From positions 1 to 8,764 of the forward strand of contig CAYVDO010000341.1 of NCBI GenBank assembly GCA_964450125.1: 8,764 nucleotides of DNA. Reading direction: 5' to 3'. The DNA is from JADJOY01 sp964450125. GTDB lineage: Bacteria; JADJOY01. Under the pieces are notes generated by a model. The model had not been told where the DNA came from, did no database searches, and was given only the letters and a program-made list of their open reading frames with translations. The number at the start of each line of letters is the position of its first letter. Position 1 is the stretch's first letter. This document shows, piece after piece, positions 5,748 to 8,764 of the stretch. Position numbers and translations under genes: made by a program.

Positions 5748-6722
5748 ATGAACGAGGTGAGCGCCGTCGCGCGGGATGCGTTCGCCGCCCACCGCGCATT
5801 CCTGTGGTCGATCAGTTACCGAATGCTCGGTACGGCCGCGGACGCAGACGACGTGGTGCAAGACACGTTCGTCCGCGCCCTCGAACGTCCGCCGGCACGA
5901 CTCGACGAGCCGCTTCGGCCGTGGCTCACGCGGGTGGCGATGAATCTCGCGCGCGATCGGCTGCGCGCTCGAAAGCGCACCGCGTACGTCGGGCCGTGGT
6001 TACCCGAACCGATCGAGAACGACCCGCTGCTCGCACATCCGGCGGAGACCGCGGAACCGCCGGAACGCTCTCCCACGGCGCGCTACGACCTGCGCGAGAG
6101 CGCCTCGTTCGCCTTTCTGCTGGCGCTCGAAGCGCTCACGCCCAACCAGCGCGCCGTGCTCCTGATGCGCGACGTCCTCGATGCGTCGGTGGAGGAAACC
6201 GGCGAGGTGCTCGGGTTGAGCGTCGCCAACGTGAAGGTGCAGCACCATCGCGCACGCAAACGCCTCGACGCATACGAACACACACGTCGGACGAAGACGG
6301 CTGCGAACGAGCGCGCCGAGGAAACCTTGGCGCGCTTCATGACGTGCCTGGCCACCGGCGACCTCGACGGCCTCCAGGCTCTGCTGGCCGACGACGTGCG
6401 TATCCTGAGCGACGGCGGCGGCGAGTTCCACGCAGCGCGGGTGCCGGTGGTCGGTCTCGCGAAGGTCGTGCGCTTCCTCCTCAACGTGCGGCGCTGGTGG
6501 CCGGCGGAGGCTCGATTCGAGATCAAGCGCTTGAGCGGCGATCCGTGCTTCGTGGCGAACGCGCCGGTGACGAACCCGCGCTATCCGCACCGCTTCGTGA
6601 CTCACGTCGAGCTGGACGCAGACGGCAAGATCCGGGAGATCCACTCCATTCTCGCCACCGCCAAGCTCCGCTCCCTGTTCGGCGCCGAGCACGTCACGAC
6701 TACAAGTAGAGGCGCACGCTGA
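5748..6722 (+). CDS. ECF41-type RNA polymerase sigma factor with SnoaL-like C-terminal domain
   Basis: This 324-residue sigma factor redirects RNA polymerase to specific promoters. Region 2 spans about residues 10-76 (FLWSISYRMLGTAADADDVV in 18-37, DTFVRAL, AMNLARDRLRARKR). The linker carries WLPEP (84-88), diagnostic of ECF41. Region 4 is about 120-173 (LEALTPNQRAVLLMRDVLD, then ETGEVLGLSVANVKVQHHRA). A SnoaL-like domain (about 187-312) follows, with DGGG (222-225), the other ECF41 hallmark. The usual C-terminal NPDKL reads ATAKL (303-307). ECF41 members lack a classical anti-sigma partner; the fused domain modulates activity. ATG 5748 puts region 2 at the normal distance; an in-frame GTG at 5694 would add 18 residues inside the oxidoreductase gene. 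No ribosome site precedes it, so translation is probably coupled to the oxidoreductase. Its last 23 bases overlap the end of the convergent DUF4105 gene. Confidence 0.94.
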   Translation: MNEVSAVARDAFAAHRAFLWSISYRMLGTAADADDVVQDTFVRALERPPARLDEPLRPWLTRVAMNLARDRLRARKRTAYVGPWLPEPIENDPLLAHPAETAEPPERSPTARYDLRESASFAFLLALEALTPNQRAVLLMRDVLDASVEETGEVLGLSVANVKVQHHRARKRLDAYEHTRRTKTAANERAEETLARFMTCLATGDLDGLQALLADDVRILSDGGGEFHAARVPVVGLAKVVRFLLNVRRWWPAEARFEIKRLSGDPCFVANAPVTNPRYPHRFVTHVELDADGKIREIHSILATAKLRSLFGAEHVTTTSRGAR

Positions 6723-8652
6723 GCAAGCTCTCGTAGGCACCGCGCCAGCGGGTGGCTTCGGCGCGTAGCTCGACGTCGTGGGTGAGCGAGAACGAGCTCG
6801 CGGCGCGTAACCGAAAGTTCACTCCGTCGTCCCCGCCGTCGTCGAAGGAATCGGGGCGATCCACACCCAGAAACGGGTAGAGGTAGCCAGCTTCGAGCTG
6901 CAGGCGCCAGGGCTCGATCGGTTGCAGCTGCGTCCCGATCGAAGCGCCGGCTTCGAGCCGGTAGCGATCGCGAAACGGGGCTCCCACCGCGGTGTCGAGA
7001 TCGGCGAACGTGTAGGCGAACCCCGGCGCGACGCGGTTCCAGCCGAGTGTCAGACCGACGCCACCGGAGACGCCGCCGTAGACGCAATCCCAGCCGGCGC
7101 ACGCATCCTCTCGCACTCGATCGAGGCCGACGTAGACGTGCCACGACGGTCGCACCACCCAAGGATCGACCGGCGCCAGCGACACGATCCGCGCCAGGAA
7201 CGCGCGATCCAGCTCGAACGCCGGAGCCTCGTCGCCGTAGACGCGGGCCTCCAACCCGAACATCTCGATTTGCGTACCCGGCATGTATCCCCCCGTGGGG
7301 TCGAGCAGGTCGTGGAGCGCGCCGCGCACGAAAAGATCGGCGAAGGCACCGCGCGTGCCATAACCGCCGCCGAGGGTGATCGCCGACGAGCCGTGCCCGG
7401 ATTCGGGGGCCGGCGGTGGGGCGACGCTCGCCTCGGACGGAGGCGCACCAAGCTTGCCGCGCGCCACCAGCAGCGCGCGCTCGCGCCCGGTCGCCGCGGT
7501 CATGGGCGACGCTTCCGCGCGATAGCGAACCAGCTCGTACGCCGTGTCGAGGACCGCGACGCGGCGCGCGGGCGCGATCGCCTCGAGGATCGCCGCAGGC
7601 TCGCCGCCTTCCGCAGCGGCGAGCTTCTCCGCCGCATCGACCTCCGCCGCGTCGAGCGCGCTGCGCCGCGCGGTCATGACGCGAAACCGCGACGGGCGAA
7701 ACCGCGACGACGCCACCAGCCCCGGCGTGTCCACGATCGCCTTCACCGTGTCTCCCGGGATCACCCACTTCTGAAACGCGTCCGTGAGATGCAGCGAGGG
7801 ATTGCCGGCATCGAGCACCGCCAGCAGGTGATATGAGCAGTTCTCGCTCAGGTAGTAGTAGTCGAACCATGCGTGACCGAGCTCCCACAGATGCTCGACC
7901 ATCCGCGCCACCGCCGCGCGATCCAGACCGAGACGGTATTCCCAGATGTCCCGGTCCTCCATGTCCGCGTACTCCTGGACCTTCAGGTAGTACGGCATCG
8001 TCGCGAAATAGCCGGGAAATCCACCGCCGAGCCCCATGAAGGTGTAGAGGATGGGGTTCTCGGTGGTGGGAAGCGCCGCGTAGTTCACCGCATAGGCGAG
8101 CAGATCGTCGGCGTTTCCCTCGCGGGCGCGGTTCAGCCGCAGCAGCGTGTGGCCGAACATCGACGACGGTCCGTTCGGGTACGCCGACGCGAAGATGAGC
8201 GTCGCGGACTCGGCGCGAATGGTGTCCCGCCAGCGATCGAAGCGATCGCAGGGCGCGTGCGGGATCACCAGCGAATCGAAGTGAAGCCTTTCGTCGAGCC
8301 AGGCAAATCGCGCGGGAAATCGGCAGCGCGCCGGCTCCCGCTTCCCTTCCTCGCTCTGGTCGACGTCGACGGCCTGCTCCACGAACGCCGCGAGCGTCGC
8401 TTCCAGCTCCGATCGCGGGTTCGTCTTGCCGTCGGGCGCCAGGAAGAACGCTGCTGCGTCGACCTCGCTGGTGACGCCGCTCGAAATGCGGTTGGCGCGG
8501 TAGTGGCCGAGCACCTGCCACTCGCGCGACTCGGCGAGGCGTAGCTCGCGACTGCGCGCGACGAGCGCGTCGAGATGGTGTGCGCGGAGATCGCGCATCC
8601 AATCGGTCGGCGGCGTACCCGGTGGACACCCCGTCGTGGCGAAAAGCAGCAC
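6700..8652 (-). CDS. DUF4105 envelope protein with beta-rich C-terminal domain; N-terminus uncertain
   Basis: This 650-residue protein begins (from GTG 8652) VLLFATTGCPPG, which looks like the end of a lipoprotein signal with Cys9, but the usual charged n-region is missing. Residues about 25-315 match the DUF4105 family. Seen here are LAPDGKTNPRSELEATLAAF (71-90), CRFPARFAWL (110-119), SAYPNGPSSMFGHTLLRL (156-173), LAYAVNYAA (185-193), DIWEYRLGL (235-243) and FDYYYLSENCSYHLL (263-277). H168 and C272 are candidate catalytic residues. Residues about 335-410 are an Ala/Pro-rich linker. About 424-650 is Gly/aromatic and strand-rich (many short alternating segments ending SVRLYL), compatible with an outer-membrane beta-barrel. 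A periplasmic or outer-membrane role is inferred; biochemical function is unknown. The frame stays open upstream to the window edge, so the true start may lie beyond it. The stop (6700-6702) lies inside the convergent sigma gene. Confidence 0.88.
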   Translation of the reverse strand: MLLFATTGCPPGTPPTDWMRDLRAHHLDALVARSRELRLAESREWQVLGHYRANRISSGVTSEVDAAAFFLAPDGKTNPRSELEATLAAFVEQAVDVDQSEEGKREPARCRFPARFAWLDERLHFDSLVIPHAPCDRFDRWRDTIRAESATLIFASAYPNGPSSMFGHTLLRLNRAREGNADDLLAYAVNYAALPTTENPILYTFMGLGGGFPGYFATMPYYLKVQEYADMEDRDIWEYRLGLDRAAVARMVEHLWELGHAWFDYYYLSENCSYHLLAVLDAGNPSLHLTDAFQKWVIPGDTVKAIVDTPGLVASSRFRPSRFRVMTARRSALDAAEVDAAEKLAAAEGGEPAAILEAIAPARRVAVLDTAYELVRYRAEASPMTAATGRERALLVARGKLGAPPSEASVAPPPAPESGHGSSAITLGGGYGTRGAFADLFVRGALHDLLDPTGGYMPGTQIEMFGLEARVYGDEAPAFELDRAFLARIVSLAPVDPWVVRPSWHVYVGLDRVREDACAGWDCVYGGVSGGVGLTLGWNRVAPGFAYTFADLDTAVGAPFRDRYRLEAGASIGTQLQPIEPWRLQLEAGYLYPFLGVDRPDSFDDGGDDGVNFRLRAASSFSLTHDVELRAEATRWRGAYESLLSVRLYL

Positions 8653-8764
8653 GAGCGAGCTTGCAGCCGGCTGAAAATGGCACGCGCCCGAGGCGCGCCG
8701 ACGAGCGTAGCGAGTCGACGTGGGAGTGGGGCCCTTTGAGCACCGCGTTTTTCGTGGGGCGGGG
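8653..8764. other. Right-edge region upstream of DUF4105, no complete gene; GC hairpin
   Basis: No independent gene is seen. On the minus strand the DUF4105 frame has no stop through to the edge but also no ATG, GTG or TTG start before 8652. Its translation contains RYARRRASGAC and then FQPAASSLVLLFATTGC, signal-peptide-like but without an initiator. A hairpin CGCGCC-CGA-GGCGCG (8683-8697, 6 bp) is followed on the minus strand by TGCC and four T residues (8677-8674). It could be the end of an upstream minus-strand transcript or part of a leader. Confidence 0.45.

Noticed and set aside
6602..8743. A 713-codon minus-strand open frame larger than the DUF4105 gene
   Set aside because: It is Arg-rich and lacks any domain pattern, while the frame at 6700-8652 shows clear DUF4105 motifs; it is a GC-driven shadow frame.
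1..8764. CRISPR array, insertion sequence, tRNA or rRNA
   Set aside because: Reading both strands by eye showed no spaced direct repeats, transposase motifs, terminal inverted repeats or cloverleaf-like sequences.

Overview
The window is GC-rich DNA (about two-thirds G+C by eye), densely coding and almost free of tRNA-like, insertion-sequence or CRISPR-like structure. GTG and TTG starts, a PilZ protein, a glycine-rich RRM protein, a DUF547 protein, an ECF41-type sigma factor and a large DUF4105 lipoprotein-like protein suggest a Gram-negative bacterium, most likely a myxobacterium (Myxococcota) or relative. That assignment is inference from gene content and composition; no marker gene proves it.

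Layout. Positions 1-1600 hold a minus-strand pair: a PilZ-domain protein, overlapped by 19 bases by an unrecognised protein with one membrane segment that runs off the left edge. folK (folate biosynthesis) lies divergently at 1678-2184. It meets, tail to tail with an 8-base gap, a gamma-glutamylcyclotransferase-like gene (2193-2690, minus, TTG start). A strong hairpin separates that gene from an upstream minus-strand gene for a small RRM RNA-binding protein with an RGG/Gly-rich tail (2813-3187). A non-coding interval of 344 bases (3188-3531) then separates it from a plus-strand exported or membrane-anchored DUF547 protein (3532-4356).

Positions 4364-6722 form the most coherent regulatory unit. 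A 58-base gap after DUF547 contains TGTAACC-N16-CGTG, closely resembling the recalled ECF41 target promoter (TGTCACA-N16-CGTC). It is followed by a near-perfect ribosome site, an FAD-dependent amine-oxidase/phytoene-desaturase-like oxidoreductase and, 7 bases later, a sigma factor of ECF41 type with a fused SnoaL-like C-terminal domain. The simplest reading is an autoregulated oxidoreductase-sigma operon. The sigma gene's 3' end overlaps by 23 bp the end of a convergent minus-strand gene (6700-8652). That gene encodes a 650-residue DUF4105 protein with a beta-rich C-terminal half, whose N-terminus and signal peptide are not cleanly resolved in the window.

The rest looks like ordinary chromosomal housekeeping and accessory genes. 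I see no mobile element and no clear new defence or biosynthetic system. The points most worth a second look are the ECF41 unit with its unusual C-terminal motif, the DUF4105 His/Cys arrangement, the uncharacterised partner of the PilZ protein, and the terminator-like and promoter-like signals ahead of the RRM gene.
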